DNA from: Novipirellula herctigrandis
GTDB lineage: Bacteria; Planctomycetota; Planctomycetia; Pirellulales; Pirellulaceae
Reading direction: 5' to 3'
DNA: 64,000 nucleotides
NCBI GenBank assembly: GCA_007859835.1
Contig: SJPJ01000001.1
Location: 1,611,095 to 1,675,094, forward strand
Shown: one piece after another, positions 43,379 to 54,168 of the stretch
How the letters are laid out: every line of letters starts with the position of its first letter
How positions within the stretch are numbered: position 1 is the first letter of the stretch
Notes under the pieces: generated by a model
What the model was told of the DNA's origin: nothing
The model's database searches: none
Seen by the model: only the letters and a program-made list of their open reading frames with translations
Program-made: the position numbers and the translations under genes

Positions 43379-46039
43379 ATGGCAAAAAAAGCTGCTGCAG
43401 CTTCCAAACTTGGAAAAATGGTTTACTACTTCGGCAAAACCAAGACCGAAGGCAAAGGCAAAGAAAAGCAATTGCTCGGCGGTAAGGGTCTGAACCTCGC
43501 CGAAATGACCTCGATCGGACTTCCTGTTCCTCCTGGCTTCACGATCACCACCGAAGTGTGCGATGCCTACTACAAGTCAGGCGAAAAACTGCCGAAAGGT
43601 TTGACCGAAGAAGTCAACAAAGCAGTCGCCACGCTTGAGAAAGAAACCGGCAAGAAATTCGGCGACGATGCCAATCCTTTGCTAGTCAGCGTTCGCAGCG
43701 GTGCGGCCGTCAGTATGCCAGGGATGATGAACACCATTTTGAACCTTGGCTTAAACGATACAGCGACCCAAGGGTTAGCCAAAGCAACCAAAAACGAACG
43801 CTTCGCTTACGATGCTTACCGTCGTTTGATCAACATGTTCGGCGACGTTGTCATGGGGATGGATCACCACATCTTTGAGAAGGCGTTCGATTCGGTCAAA
43901 AAAACCTTTAAGGTCACCGAGGACACCGACGTGCCAGCGGAAGGCTTGAAGAAGCTCTGCGAAGAATACAAAGCTGTTTTCAAGAAACACACTGGCCAAA
44001 ATTTTCCGCAAGATCCGATGAAGCAACTTGAGCTTTCGATCATGGCGGTTTTCGGTTCGTGGAACACCACTCGCGCAGTACGCTATCGTGAAATCGAAGG
44101 CATTCGCGGCTTGCTTGGAACCGCAGTGAACGTTCAATCGATGGTCTATGGCAACATGGGCGAAGATTCGGGAACGGGCGTCGCATTCACTCGTAATCCC
44201 AACACCGGTGAAAACAAGTTCTTCGGCGAATTCCTTATCAACGCGCAAGGCGAAGACGTCGTTGCAGGTATCCGAACTCCGCAACCGGTTGCCGACATGC
44301 CAAAATGGAATCGTGCGGTTCACAAGGAATTGCTAGGCATCAAAAAGACGCTCGAAGACCACTACGCGGAAATGCAAGACATCGAGTTCACGATCGAGCG
44401 TGGAACGTTGTACATGCTGCAAACCCGTACCGGAAAGCGAACGGGTCTTGCTGCGGTTAAGATCGCTTGCGATATGGTCAAGGAAAAGTTGATCGACCAA
44501 AAGACCGCTGTCTTGCGAGTTCCTGCAAACGACTTGACGCAACTACTGTTGCCAAGTTTCAAACCGACCGCACGCAACGCAGCCGACGTGCTATGCCGCG
44601 GCTTGCCCGCATCGCCAGGTGCGGCAGTGGGCAAATTGGCGTTCACCGCGGAGGACGCTCGAGTAGAATCCGACAAGGGAAATAGCGTTATCCTTGTTCG
44701 TAAAGAAACCAGCCCAGAAGATGTCGACGGCATGAACTGCTCGGCTGGGATTTTGACTAGCACCGGCGGAATGACGTCGCATGCGGCAGTAGTCGCTCGC
44801 GGTTGGGGCAAGTGCTGTGTCGCGGGTGCCGGCGAAATCGAAATCAACGCCAAGACCAAGAAGATCAAGGTCAACGGACGGACGTTCGGCGTCAACGATG
44901 TGATCAGCCTTGACGGAACGACCGGCGAGGTAATGTCGGGTGAAGTGGAAACACAAGAACCGAAATTGTCCGGTGACTTCTCGAAGTTGATGAAGTGGGC
45001 TGACGAATACCGCACGCTTGCGATTCGTACGAATGCGGACTCCCCCGCCGACGCTAAACGTGCTCGTGATTTCGGTGCCGAAGGTATTGGCCTGTGCCGT
45101 ACCGAGCATATGTTCTTTGAAGGCGACCGCATCACCGACATGCGAGCGATGATCTTGGCCGAAGACGAAAAAGATCGTCGTGCAGCGCTGAAGAAGTTGC
45201 TACCGTTCCAACGCAAAGACTTCGAAGGCATTTTCAAGGCAATGAATGGTCTGCCAGTGACCGTTCGTTTGCTTGACCCACCACTTCACGAATTCTTGCC
45301 TCACACCACCGAGAGCCGGAAAGAAGTTGCTAGTCAACTCGGTGTGAAGCCATCCGAAGTGGCCAAGCGAGGCGAGGCACTTCACGAGTCCAACCCAATG
45401 CTCGGTCACCGTGGTTGCCGCTTGAGCGTGACCTACCCAGAAATCTTGGAAATGCAAGTTCGAGCAATTGTCGAAGCGGCGATCAACTGTGCCAAAAAGA
45501 AGATCAAGGCTCAACCCGAAATCATGATCCCATTGGTCGGAACCGCGAACGAGCTAGAATTGCTTCGTGGCAAGGTCGAAGCCGTGATCGAAGACACCAA
45601 GGCATCCAAGAAGTTCGAAGGCAAGTTGAATATTTTGATCGGGACAATGATCGAAATTCCACGTGCTGCTTTGACAGCAGATGAAGTCGCCGAACACGCC
45701 GACTTCTTCAGCTTCGGCACCAACGACTTGACGCAAATGACGTTTGGTTACAGCCGTGACGATGTCAACACATTCTTGCCCGACTACTTGTCGCAAGACA
45801 TTCTCGAAGTCGACCCGTTCCAATCGCTTGACCAAAGCGGTGTCGGCCAATTGGTCGAAATGGGATGTGCAAAGGGCCGTAGCACGAAGAAGGACTTGAA
45901 AGTCGGCATTTGCGGTGAACACGGCGGCGACCCTGCGTCGATCGAATTCTGCAATAAAGTTGGCTTGAACTACGTTAGCTGCAGTCCTTTCCGAGTACCA
46001 ATTGCACGCTTGGCCGCAGCACAAGCGGCATTGAGCTAA
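43379..46039 (+). CDS. ppdK: Pyruvate, phosphate dikinase
   Basis: 886 residues, full length. PPDK interconverts pyruvate + ATP + Pi with PEP + AMP + PPi. N-terminal ATP-grasp (LLGGKGLNLAEMTSIGLPVPPGF), swivelling phosphohistidine domain with GGMTSHAAVVARGWG (catalytic His, flanked by the Thr that regulators phosphorylate), and C-terminal PEP/pyruvate barrel (GLCRTEHMFFE, MIEIPRAALTADEVAEHADFFSFGTNDLTQMTFG, CGEHGGDP). The ppsR-family regulator is in the same window at 58716. Monocistronic, with its own promoter and terminator. Confidence 0.98.
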   Translation: MAKKAAAASKLGKMVYYFGKTKTEGKGKEKQLLGGKGLNLAEMTSIGLPVPPGFTITTEVCDAYYKSGEKLPKGLTEEVNKAVATLEKETGKKFGDDANPLLVSVRSGAAVSMPGMMNTILNLGLNDTATQGLAKATKNERFAYDAYRRLINMFGDVVMGMDHHIFEKAFDSVKKTFKVTEDTDVPAEGLKKLCEEYKAVFKKHTGQNFPQDPMKQLELSIMAVFGSWNTTRAVRYREIEGIRGLLGTAVNVQSMVYGNMGEDSGTGVAFTRNPNTGENKFFGEFLINAQGEDVVAGIRTPQPVADMPKWNRAVHKELLGIKKTLEDHYAEMQDIEFTIERGTLYMLQTRTGKRTGLAAVKIACDMVKEKLIDQKTAVLRVPANDLTQLLLPSFKPTARNAADVLCRGLPASPGAAVGKLAFTAEDARVESDKGNSVILVRKETSPEDVDGMNCSAGILTSTGGMTSHAAVVARGWGKCCVAGAGEIEINAKTKKIKVNGRTFGVNDVISLDGTTGEVMSGEVETQEPKLSGDFSKLMKWADEYRTLAIRTNADSPADAKRARDFGAEGIGLCRTEHMFFEGDRITDMRAMILAEDEKDRRAALKKLLPFQRKDFEGIFKAMNGLPVTVRLLDPPLHEFLPHTTESRKEVASQLGVKPSEVAKRGEALHESNPMLGHRGCRLSVTYPEILEMQVRAIVEAAINCAKKKIKAQPEIMIPLVGTANELELLRGKVEAVIEDTKASKKFEGKLNILIGTMIEIPRAALTADEVAEHADFFSFGTNDLTQMTFGYSRDDVNTFLPDYLSQDILEVDPFQSLDQSGVGQLVEMGCAKGRSTKKDLKVGICGEHGGDPASIEFCNKVGLNYVSCSPFRVPIARLAAAQAALS

Positions 46040-46078
46040 GCCAGTTAACGACTTGATTTAGTCGAGAGAAAACTAACG

Positions 46079-46108
46079 AAACGCCGGCCCCAAAAGGCCG
46101 GCGTTTTT
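46079..46108 (+). terminator. Rho-independent terminator of ppdK
   Basis: AACGCCGGCC-CCAAAA-GGCCGGCGTT with a following T-run, 40 bp after the ppdK stop. Confidence 0.95.
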
Positions 46109-46194
46109 CGTGCCATGGCTGCTCACATGCGGTTGCCCAACCTTTAGAATGTGATAGATGCAAAACATTATGTGCGTGCTTGTTCGCACCTCAA

Positions 46195-47010
46195 ATGCCA
46201 AACTCGATCCCTAGTGCTCATAATCTTTTAGGCACTTTCAACGCGACGAATATCTTGAACACTCCCTCACCCAGCGATCATCCTACGCCTCAGCTTGCGG
46301 GCTCGCGTTTTCGTTGGTTTAGTCGCGGGACTGCGGTTGGGATGCTGATCATGGCAATGACCAACGCGGTCTCGTACTTCTTCCGCTCGTCCGATTGGAG
46401 CAGCCTAATCGGCAAGCCAAAATCGACTCACGAAGCAATCGGATTTCCCATGATCGTTTGGGAAGCCGGCAACACCTATGGCGGAATGTTCGCGGACTAT
46501 CCGATGCTAGGAATCAATATTTTGGTGGCGACCGCGATTGGCTTGATCATTGGATTGGTTGCCGCCCACTATCGTGACCCGCTCAACCGAATGGTTGAAG
46601 ATTTTGAAGCCGAAGCCGCAGGAATGAACCAGCAACCCATTCAATTCAGTTTGTTCGGTTTGATGGTTGCCACGACAATCGTTGCCGTCTTTACGACAAT
46701 CGCAAGCAAATTGGCCGTGCATCCCGAAACGTTAATTGCAATCTACGCACTCGGCCCCATTTGCCTTGTTGCAATTGCGATGTTGCCTAAGAACCTTTCA
46801 TGGCAACGCCGTGTCGCGATCCTAATGCCAGCGGCGTTCACATTGATTGCCGTTGCCATTGCCGTGGGAAATGGGCTCGGCATGGAATTCGACAAAGTAC
46901 TGATGGGGATTTTTCTATGCTGGACACCGCAAAGTGGATTGGCGGCGATTGCGTTAACGACTTCGATTCTGGTTCATCAAAATCGGCAGCTTAGAGGTAC
47001 ATCCCCATGA
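46195..47010 (+). CDS. Integral membrane protein of unknown function
   Basis: ATG 46195 (MPNSIPSAHN) gives 271 residues (an upstream TTG at 46180 is possible). Five to six membrane helices after a 40-residue polar N-terminus; a helix-loop segment YRDPLNRMVEDFEAEAAGMNQQPIQFSLFGLMVATTIVAV resembles a small planctomycete domain joined to 'IQFSLRGLLxxTT' helices that recur in planctomycete membrane proteins. Its last 20 bp overlap, antiparallel, the end of the next gene. Confidence 0.75.
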   Translation: MPNSIPSAHNLLGTFNATNILNTPSPSDHPTPQLAGSRFRWFSRGTAVGMLIMAMTNAVSYFFRSSDWSSLIGKPKSTHEAIGFPMIVWEAGNTYGGMFADYPMLGINILVATAIGLIIGLVAAHYRDPLNRMVEDFEAEAAGMNQQPIQFSLFGLMVATTIVAVFTTIASKLAVHPETLIAIYALGPICLVAIAMLPKNLSWQRRVAILMPAAFTLIAVAIAVGNGLGMEFDKVLMGIFLCWTPQSGLAAIALTTSILVHQNRQLRGTSP

Positions 47011-47470
47011 ACCCACCGTCGGCATCGCTTTGTTCTTCGATCGCTTTGATTCGTTCCTCGGTTTTCTTCAAATCACCCGCTTCGATATAGCGATCGAATT
47101 CGACCATCACGGCGTGTTCTGCACTTTCCGCCAGCGATCCCACCAACGGCTCAGTCAACCACGAACATGTCTCGCCTTTGAGTTCAACTTTCAACTCAAG
47201 CGCCTTGGTTTTCAAGTCCTTTTCGCCCGTCATCACGGTTCCCTCAAAAGCGAATTCCACCATTCCGATCTGAGGATCGTTAGTTAGATAGTACCTGCAT
47301 GCGCCACGGTGTAGGTAATAGGTATTATGGGAACCATGCTTGGCCATCGCCGCTTTGACTCTCGCGACGAATTGCTCGTACGCTGGCGAAGCATCGATCG
47401 GTACGTCCATTCGCACCACGCTACGAAGCGGCAAACAGTCAAACTCGATTTCGACCCATCGTCCAAACAT
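46991..47470 (-). CDS. Conserved protein of unknown function
   Basis: 159 residues, soluble, no signal: FGRWVEIEFDCLPLRSVVRMD, SHNTYYLHRGACRYYLTND, VEFAFEGTVMTGEKD, and a charged helical C-terminus (YIEAGDLKKTEERIKAIEEQ). Likely an alpha/beta domain. No family recognised. Last gene of the rpoD-containing minus-strand run. Confidence 0.75.
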   Translation of the reverse strand: MFGRWVEIEFDCLPLRSVVRMDVPIDASPAYEQFVARVKAAMAKHGSHNTYYLHRGACRYYLTNDPQIGMVEFAFEGTVMTGEKDLKTKALELKVELKGETCSWLTEPLVGSLAESAEHAVMVEFDRYIEAGDLKKTEERIKAIEEQSDADGGFMGMYL

Positions 47471-47496
47471 AGCAAGTGAATTTCCTTTGTCGGTTG

Positions 47497-47778
47497 CTAC
47501 TTCAATTCTTCGAAACCTTCGTCAACGGCCAGGACCTCTTCACCTTCCATTGGTTCGGCAGAGGCAAATTCGGCGTCTTGGGGAGCCATCGCGTCATCGG
47601 TGAAACCTTCGTTTTCACCAAACTCTTTCTCTTCGGCTTGCCCATCCTCCGCCACATTCTCGTCCACGACGGGACCGCGAGCCGCTCGTTTTTCCATGAA
47701 CGAAACCACCGGAACCGCTAGGATGACTGCGAACAGGAACAAAACCCAGAGAATGAAGTAGAACATCGATCGACGCAT
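47497..47778 (-). CDS. Small single-pass membrane protein with acidic tail
   Basis: ATG 47778 (MRRSMFYFILWVL) gives 93 residues; the frame open to 47958 abuts rpoD and looks non-coding. One helix (FYFILWVLFLFAVILAVPVVSF) then an acidic, probably disordered tail (ENVAEDGQAEEKEFGENEG...EGEEVLAVDEGFEE). 26 bp upstream of the 159-residue gene. No family recognised. Confidence 0.65.
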   Translation of the reverse strand: MRRSMFYFILWVLFLFAVILAVPVVSFMEKRAARGPVVDENVAEDGQAEEKEFGENEGFTDDAMAPQDAEFASAEPMEGEEVLAVDEGFEELK

Positions 47779-47958
47779 CTTTTTGGCGAAAGAAACACAA
47801 GAACCCAATCCCCGACAATAATCGATGAGACCTGAAAATGCAATTCTTTCGCCCCCCAAGCAGCACAATCCGACCCTATCCACTGATCGAACAGATCGAA
47901 TCGTTGCAACCGGACCTTTCGCCGCCGTTTTCGTGAACGACGCTACTCTTTTTGGCAA

Positions 47959-49626
47959 CTATGCCGCCGTTTTCAGGAACTCCGCCAAGCGGTCGGCTCG
48001 TGAAGGGCTTTGCAATTTCGCGACCGCCTTGGCTTCAATTTGTCGCACGCGTTCACGAGTAACCTTGAAGATTCGACCGCATTCTTCGAGCGTGTAGCTG
48101 TACCCGTCCACCAAGCCGTATCGCAATCGAATGATCTCGCGTTCGCGGAACGTCAACGTCTTCAAAAGCTCGTCGATCTTGTTTCGCAAAATGCCACTCG
48201 CTGCCATTTTCACAGGGTTGTCATCGTCACTGTCTTCGATGAACTCACCAAAGCTGCTGTCCTCTCCTTCCCCAACGGGACGGTCAAGGCTTACCGGATG
48301 ACGCCCAATGTCCATCACACGGCGGACTTCTTCGATTGGCACTTCGGTCGCTTCGGCGATTTCTTCATAAGTCGGCTCGCGACGCAAATCTTGTGTCATC
48401 CGCTTTTGTGCCTGACGCAATTTGCTAAGCACATCGATCATGTGAACAGGGATACGGATCGTGCGAGCTTGGTCAGCAATCGCCCGAGTAATCGCCTGTC
48501 GAATCCACCAAGTGGCGTAGGTACTGAACTTGAAACCTCGGCGATACTCGTATTTGTCTACCGCACGCATCAATCCGGTGTTCCCTTCTTGAATCAGATC
48601 CAAAAACGACAAGCCGCGATTTCGGTACTTCTTAGCGATCGAAACGACCAAGCGAAGATTACCACTGCTGAGCTTTCGCTTGGTTGCTTCATATTCGTCA
48701 AAGTGACGGCGAGTTTTCGTGACGCGATTATGGAGACTACGCGGACTCTCTTGAGTCACAATCATCAACTCACGCAATTCTTGACGCAAATCGGCTGCTT
48801 CGTCACGGCTCATTGCATCATTACCAAGATCTGCCAACTGCTGGCGAATGAAATTCATACGACGCGAGATTTTTTCGAGTTGCCCCAGTAGTGGTGTGAC
48901 GCGGCGACTTCGCAAGCTCAATTCTTCGACCAATTGCAAACACTTTCGTCGGTTCAGAATAAAGCGGCGACGCAGTTCCGTCTTTAGCCGTGGTGAAACA
49001 CTCTTGCGGACCAATTGGTCGAAGTCGTCTTTGTTTTGAGCAATCAAAACGTCAAGGGTTCGCAAGTTGTGTGGCATGCGAGCGGTGATTTGCTCTTTGG
49101 TCAACAGTTCGGTCAACGAGACTTTGATCGTTCGGTCAAACGGCAATTCCCCATCGTGTACGCGGTGAAGCACTTCGACGGCACTGCGAAGAGCGTAGTC
49201 GGACTCGAGTAGCGTGCGACGATATTGGCGACGCGTAATTTCGATCTTCTTTGCAAGCGAGATTTCTTCTTCGCGAGTCAACAACGGAATCTCAGCCATC
49301 TGACTCAGATACATCCGAATGGGGTCTTCGCTTGCTTTCGGGCTATCAACGAGCGTCAAAGGTGCGCCGTCGCTGAATTCAACTGACGAATCGCGGTTCT
49401 CAGCCATGCGAAGCGAGGGGCTTTTACCAGCAGCAACGATCGCTTTCTTTTCGGAAGCTTCGACCAACTGAATGCCATGACGATCGATCGCCACCATCAA
49501 TTTTTCGAGCTTCTCGGGATTGACGTCTTCGTCAGGGAGATACGCGTTGACTTCATCGTAAGTTAGGAATCCATCCTTGGATCCGCGGGCGATGAGTTGC
49601 GAAAGAGCTAAGTCCGTTGAATGCAT
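47959..49626 (-). CDS. rpoD: Primary RNA polymerase sigma factor
   Basis: 555 residues. Region 1.2 and an N-terminal sigma-70 region 1.1 remnant ([27 protein letters not shown]), region 2 ([58 protein letters not shown] is the unmistakable 2.1-2.4 block), region 3 ([13 protein letters not shown]) and region 4.2 ([23 protein letters not shown]). The long insertion between 1.2 and 2.1 is shorter than in E. coli. The neighbour dnaG gives the classic macromolecular-synthesis pairing. Confidence 0.97.
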   Translation of the reverse strand: MHSTDLALSQLIARGSKDGFLTYDEVNAYLPDEDVNPEKLEKLMVAIDRHGIQLVEASEKKAIVAAGKSPSLRMAENRDSSVEFSDGAPLTLVDSPKASEDPIRMYLSQMAEIPLLTREEEISLAKKIEITRRQYRRTLLESDYALRSAVEVLHRVHDGELPFDRTIKVSLTELLTKEQITARMPHNLRTLDVLIAQNKDDFDQLVRKSVSPRLKTELRRRFILNRRKCLQLVEELSLRSRRVTPLLGQLEKISRRMNFIRQQLADLGNDAMSRDEAADLRQELRELMIVTQESPRSLHNRVTKTRRHFDEYEATKRKLSSGNLRLVVSIAKKYRNRGLSFLDLIQEGNTGLMRAVDKYEYRRGFKFSTYATWWIRQAITRAIADQARTIRIPVHMIDVLSKLRQAQKRMTQDLRREPTYEEIAEATEVPIEEVRRVMDIGRHPVSLDRPVGEGEDSSFGEFIEDSDDDNPVKMAASGILRNKIDELLKTLTFREREIIRLRYGLVDGYSYTLEECGRIFKVTRERVRQIEAKAVAKLQSPSRADRLAEFLKTAA

Positions 49627-49792
49627 CTGAAAACCTCATGTTTTGTGACACTAAATCCCACTATCCTCGGGATTGCAAAAGTGTCTGGGTCGAATGAAAA
49701 ATCGTTTTTCGGTCGGTACAAGCCATCAATCAACTCATTTGATTCATGTATCACCGGCGGGTGCTCGTCATTGAGCGTTCGGTGAAATGCCC

Positions 49793-49852
49793 GTACAAAA
49801 AATGCTTGTACAAAAAATGCTTACAAAACAAATGTTCGTACAAAGATTCAAA
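49793..49852. repeat. 15-bp tandem repeat between dnaG stop and rpoD start
   Basis: GTACAAAAAATGCTT at 49793 and 49808, then degenerate 15-mers ACAAAACAAATGTTC and GTACAAAGATTCAAA. AT-rich, about 170-230 bp upstream of the rpoD start, where its promoter may lie. Confidence 0.85.
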
Positions 49853-49909
49853 ATTGTGGTTGCGAAAGCTCCTTCAATTATGCGATAGAAAACGTGTTCG
49901 GGAAATGTA

Positions 49910-51946
49910 CTAATCATCAATCGCGTGTCGCGACCGCTCGGCATCGAACAGGCTCTTCAATAGAGCCTCCTCTTCGTCTTCTGCCAATGCCAATGTTTCA
50001 AGTTTTGCAATTTGGCGAGATTTTTCTTCCAAAATCTCGCGCTGACGATAGCTTAAAATAATGGTTGCATAACGCTGCTCGGGCGTTTGAGTCGATTGAG
50101 ACCCACGACGTCGAACCCGTTCTTCTAACGTCACCACTTGGTTTTTCAAGAGCTCATTCTCAAGCACCAAAAGCAACGAATCCACCGACAAATCGCGACC
50201 ATCAAGGTCCAAATCCTGGTACGCCGACAACAACATCTTTGCCGTATTGGATTCGAACCAATCCGGGTCGATTGACTCCACCGCCATGGCTGCCAAAGCA
50301 GGCGACTCAATCAGTGTTTCAAACAATTCACGGTCGACCCCTGAAAGTGGTGTCAAGCGGTCGAGTGGGGCGGCTTCAGCGACGATCGCAGTCGCATTTC
50401 CGATACCACCATTTGTTACGCCGTAATCACCCAAATCAGGATCGTAGTCACTCGCCTCGGCAAACGCATCGTTCGGATCGAGCGGACGAGAAGACGGGGC
50501 TGGACGAGTTGGCTGTTTACTCGGTGGTGGAGCGTTAACTCGCCGAACCGTTGGGTTCGCTTTTTTCGTATATGAACGGCTACTCGATTTCGCTTTGCGA
50601 AGTTGTTCGAGTCGTTGATTTAATCGCTCCGCCGTGATGCCAAAGGTCCGCGACATTCGCAGCATTAATTGGTCAACCTTTAACGCCATTCCACTCGATG
50701 CGTGAGAGGGCACTTGAGCCACAATTCCAAGTAACGACTCGATCGCCGTGGTGACTTGATGCGTGTCATTAGTAACGTCGACACCATCGGTAAGCCGGTT
50801 TAGTTTATGCTCGAGGGCATCGGGGGCTTTGGCGACCAACTCATCAAAGTTGCTTCGCCCATGCGAAGCAAGGAAATCGGCTGGATCGCTTCCTTCGGGT
50901 AGCGTCAGCACACGCAAATCGACGTCCGCTCGGACGAATAAATCGAGCACCTGATCGGCTCGTGTTTGGCCAGCCGTGTCGCCATCGAGCACCAAAACCA
51001 CTCGTTTGGAAAAACGCTTGAGCAGCTTAATGTGATCTTCGCCCAACGCAGTACCAAGGACCGCGACGGCCGATTCGACTCCCGCTTGGCGAGCAGCCAC
51101 AACATCCGTGTAGCCTTCCATTACCAACACTTCGCCGCTACGTCGGATCGCTTCGCGGGCGAGTTGCAGACCATAAAGCTGGTGCGATTTTCGAAACAAA
51201 CGCGTTTCAGGGCCGTTGATATACTTTGCCCCGCCGCCGTCATCCCCTCGTTTCGATGCGATTGCGGGAATAACGCGTCCACCGAGAGAGATTGGCCGGT
51301 CCTGCAAATCATGTATCGGAAACATCAATCGACCACGGAAGCGGTCGTAATGCCCGCCACCATTTCGGGCGATCGCCAATCCGGCCGCCTCGGCCACTTC
51401 GCCACTGAAATTTTTCTTGCGAAGCAGATCGACTGCAAAGCTCCATGATTCGGGCGAGAAACCGACGTGGAATCGTTTGCGGTTTTCGTCGTCAATGCCT
51501 CGTGAGGCTAAGTATTCACGAGCAATTTTCGAATCGTCGCTTTTGCCACTTTCGAGTTGCTCAAAATAGGCGTCCGAGACCAATTTCATTGCCGCCAATA
51601 GCGTGGCCTTGTCGTCGGGACTGCCGAACACGGTTTTCTTGCCGCGAAACTCGTCGACTTCGATACCTGCTAACTCGGCTAGGGAGCGCAATGCCGTGGG
51701 GAAATCGACTCCGTCTCGCTGCATCACGTAGCTAAAGATATCACCACCAATGTCACAAACCCAACATTTCCAGGTTTGACGTTCTTGGTTTATCGTTAAC
51801 GATGGGCGGCGATCATTATGCCATGGACATCGGGTAACAAAGTTGCGCCCGGCAGGCTGTAATTCGAGCGTACTGCCGACAACATCCACGATGTCGACAC
51901 TCGCGCGCACTCGCTCTTTCAAATCGAAGTCCGCAGGTAAGGACAA
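49910..51946 (-). CDS. dnaG: DNA primase
   Basis: 678 residues. N-terminal CHC2 zinc ribbon (CPWHNDRRPSLTI...CWVC), catalytic domain with TOPRIM (VLVMEGYTDVVAARQAG, VLVLDGDTAGQTRA), and a C-terminal helicase-binding region after a Pro-rich linker (PPPSKQPTRPAPSSRP). Makes RNA primers for replication. Start ATG with RBS-like GGACAA.. reversed leader. Separated by 283 bp from rpoD. Confidence 0.97.
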   Translation of the reverse strand: MSLPADFDLKERVRASVDIVDVVGSTLELQPAGRNFVTRCPWHNDRRPSLTINQERQTWKCWVCDIGGDIFSYVMQRDGVDFPTALRSLAELAGIEVDEFRGKKTVFGSPDDKATLLAAMKLVSDAYFEQLESGKSDDSKIAREYLASRGIDDENRKRFHVGFSPESWSFAVDLLRKKNFSGEVAEAAGLAIARNGGGHYDRFRGRLMFPIHDLQDRPISLGGRVIPAIASKRGDDGGGAKYINGPETRLFRKSHQLYGLQLAREAIRRSGEVLVMEGYTDVVAARQAGVESAVAVLGTALGEDHIKLLKRFSKRVVLVLDGDTAGQTRADQVLDLFVRADVDLRVLTLPEGSDPADFLASHGRSNFDELVAKAPDALEHKLNRLTDGVDVTNDTHQVTTAIESLLGIVAQVPSHASSGMALKVDQLMLRMSRTFGITAERLNQRLEQLRKAKSSSRSYTKKANPTVRRVNAPPPSKQPTRPAPSSRPLDPNDAFAEASDYDPDLGDYGVTNGGIGNATAIVAEAAPLDRLTPLSGVDRELFETLIESPALAAMAVESIDPDWFESNTAKMLLSAYQDLDLDGRDLSVDSLLLVLENELLKNQVVTLEERVRRRGSQSTQTPEQRYATIILSYRQREILEEKSRQIAKLETLALAEDEEEALLKSLFDAERSRHAIDD

Positions 51947-52435
51947 TTCGACTGTCTCCTATCCTAGGAATCGTTTCGAAGTAATGAACACGGAATTCAA
52001 AACCAAGCGAAACGTAACGATCGGTCGACCCATCACCAAATTCGCCTACAAGGCGTAATCCAGGTTCTCGAGCGTCTTCAAAAGACAAACAACGGGCAAA
52101 TTTCGATCTTGCAATCCATTGCAGCGTAACAAAAACCGTTGGGCCGCCAAGGACCTATTTTTACATAACGGTTCGGTTCATTACGAGCGACCCGGGATTG
52201 TGCGAATCGACACCGTCGGCGTCAAGATCAATTTTCTTGAGTCGAATCGTACAAATTCCCGATAATTTGACGCAAAGATACTCAATACTTAGCGAAAAAT
52301 AGGACAAACCTCGATTGAGCCATCCCCATTTTGCAGTAAATCGAGACGAACCCGCCATCAGGAAAAAGCGGAACGGAACACCAACACAATGGCGAAGTCA
52401 TCCCCAAAAAGAAGGGACGGCAAATTTACTGACGT
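51947..52435 (-). other. Intergenic region between dapA and dnaG
   Basis: 490 bp without a credible gene. A small hairpin TCAAGA-TCAATTT-TCTTGA sits near 52225. Promoter of dnaG expected here. Confidence 0.4.
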
Positions 52436-52467
52436 TCGCCCTACACCAAACTCGCCCTACACCAAAC
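52436..52467. repeat. Perfect 16-bp duplication spanning the dapA stop codon
   Basis: TCGCCCTACACCAAAC at 52436 and again at 52452; the dapA stop (CTA on the plus strand, 52457-52459) is in the copy at 52452. Confidence 0.97.
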
Positions 52468-53377
52468 TGGCTGCACTGGTCATTCCATAGGCGAGCAGCG
52501 TCTGTTGAAGCTTCTCGAGTTCGCGTGATTCCAGTGGCGTCATCGGCAAACGCAAATCGCCCGTGTCTCGGCCCACCAACATCATTGCAGCCTTAACGGG
52601 AATCGGATTGGTTGCCAAGCCAAGCATGTTTTGGCACAACGAAAAGAGTTGGTGATGGAGCGTTCCGGCTGCCCGCAAATCGCCCGCAGCAACGGCTTGG
52701 ACTAACTTGATCATATCGCTAGGAACGAGGTTGCCGACGACGGAAATCACTCCTTCGGCACCGACACTCATCATCGGAAGCGTCAACGAGTCGTCACCAC
52801 ACAGGACCGTCAAATCGGTCGTACCGATGATCGCCGAACACTGATCAAGCTTTCCGGTCGCTTCCTTGACCATCGTGATTCCGTCAATATCGGCGAGACG
52901 TTGGATCGTTTCCACTTCGATTTCCTTTCCACATCGCCCGGGAATGTTGTAGACGCAAACCGGGATGTCGACCGCTTCGGCGATGGCTTTGAAGTGCTGG
53001 TAGAAACCTTCTTGAGTAGGCTTGTTGTAATAAGGTGCCACTTGCAACGTCGCGTCGGCCCCTTCGGCTGCCGCACGTTTGGTCAAACGCAACGCTTCGG
53101 CAGTACTGTTGCTGCCTGTCCCGGCCATCACTTTTGCGCGGCCAGCGACACATTGGATGACTTCCCCAATTACCTTTTCATGTTCGTCGTGAGACAGCGT
53201 GGGCGATTCCCCGGTTGTACCGACCGGGACAATACAACGTGTGCCCGCGGATACTTGAAATTCAACCTGTTCGCGTAGTCGTCCATAGTCGACCTCGCCA
53301 TTGGCGAACGGAGTGATAATGGCGACCGACAACCCGGCGAAGTCGCTCCCTTTGCGAACCGGTGTATTGAAACTCAT
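52457..53377 (-). CDS. dapA: 4-hydroxy-tetrahydrodipicolinate synthase
   Basis: 306 residues. DapA condenses pyruvate with aspartate semialdehyde in lysine/diaminopimelate synthesis. Barrel motifs: [21 protein letters not shown], the Schiff-base region [13 protein letters not shown] (catalytic Lys), [13 protein letters not shown] (Tyr), [13 protein letters not shown]. 119 bp downstream of tmk on the same strand. Confidence 0.97.
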   Translation of the reverse strand: MSFNTPVRKGSDFAGLSVAIITPFANGEVDYGRLREQVEFQVSAGTRCIVPVGTTGESPTLSHDEHEKVIGEVIQCVAGRAKVMAGTGSNSTAEALRLTKRAAAEGADATLQVAPYYNKPTQEGFYQHFKAIAEAVDIPVCVYNIPGRCGKEIEVETIQRLADIDGITMVKEATGKLDQCSAIIGTTDLTVLCGDDSLTLPMMSVGAEGVISVVGNLVPSDMIKLVQAVAAGDLRAAGTLHHQLFSLCQNMLGLATNPIPVKAAMMLVGRDTGDLRLPMTPLESRELEKLQQTLLAYGMTSAASLV

Positions 53378-53496
53378 AGTGGTGATGTGAATTCAAATAG
53401 AGGTGATGGGATTTTCGAGGCGTCTGCCGCGAATCGTTGGGGTTTTTGCATAAATGCGATAGGTGAAACGTAGACTCTTGGGCCACATTTCGTCAA

Positions 53497-54168
53497 CTAG
53501 CGGGCACCCGACGCGACGCGGCCAAGTCGTTCGGCTAACGGCGACGCCGGGTCGATTGACAACCGTCGAAGCAGCGTCCGTGCGATCGCTTGAGTCACCT
53601 CGTCCGGGTCGCTCGAGCAATCGATTTTCTCGACTTCGGGGCAAACATTCGCCATGTGATCGAACAAGTCCCGAATTTGCCGCAATGCAGCCTCGTGTTC
53701 AAACTCATTGGGCGTGTCGCCACGGTTCTCCGAAATACGTTTTAGGGCCACCGGAACGGGCAAATCGAAAAACAGTGTCACGTCGGGGATCGGAAACTCG
53801 GCACGCATTTTTTTTAGTAACTCGTCCGTATCGGCCCCCCGAAGCCCCTGGTAGGCGACCGTCGAATAAAAATAGCGATCGACAATGACAATTTTCCCGG
53901 CCGCAACCGAGGGACGGATCAATCCTGCGACATGTTCGCGACGATCTTCAATAAAGGCGGACAATTCGTCCTCGAGGGACATCCGGCCAGTCACCGCGCT
54001 GTCGCGGATCCGGCGTCCCCACGGCCCATCGGTTGGCTCTTTGGACGCGATTGTTTCTCGGCCAGCCAATTCGAATTGCTCGCGAAACCGATCGACCTGG
54101 GTCGATTTCCCAGCGCCGTCGATACCGTCGACCACGATGAAGATGCCGGGGGGTGCTGAAACGCTCAT
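53497..54168 (-). CDS. tmk: Thymidylate kinase
   Basis: ATG 54168 (MSVSAPPGIFIVVDG) gives 223 residues; the frame open to 54222 adds an unlikely N-terminus. P-loop GIDGAGKST, lid and DRY-type motif VDRYFYSTVAYQG, typical TMK C-terminus. Phosphorylates dTMP to dTDP. Upstream of dapA on the minus strand. Confidence 0.97.
   Translation of the reverse strand: MSVSAPPGIFIVVDGIDGAGKSTQVDRFREQFELAGRETIASKEPTDGPWGRRIRDSAVTGRMSLEDELSAFIEDRREHVAGLIRPSVAAGKIVIVDRYFYSTVAYQGLRGADTDELLKKMRAEFPIPDVTLFFDLPVPVALKRISENRGDTPNEFEHEAALRQIRDLFDHMANVCPEVEKIDCSSDPDEVTQAIARTLLRRLSIDPASPLAERLGRVASGAR

Noticed and set aside
44362-45237. 291-codon minus-strand frame opposite ppdK
   Set aside because: Antisense shadow; Ser/Arg-rich composition typical of reverse-frame reading.
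48010-48891. 293-codon plus-strand frame opposite rpoD
   Set aside because: Lies wholly antisense to a confident rpoD and mirrors its codon pattern; no ribosome site or family motif.
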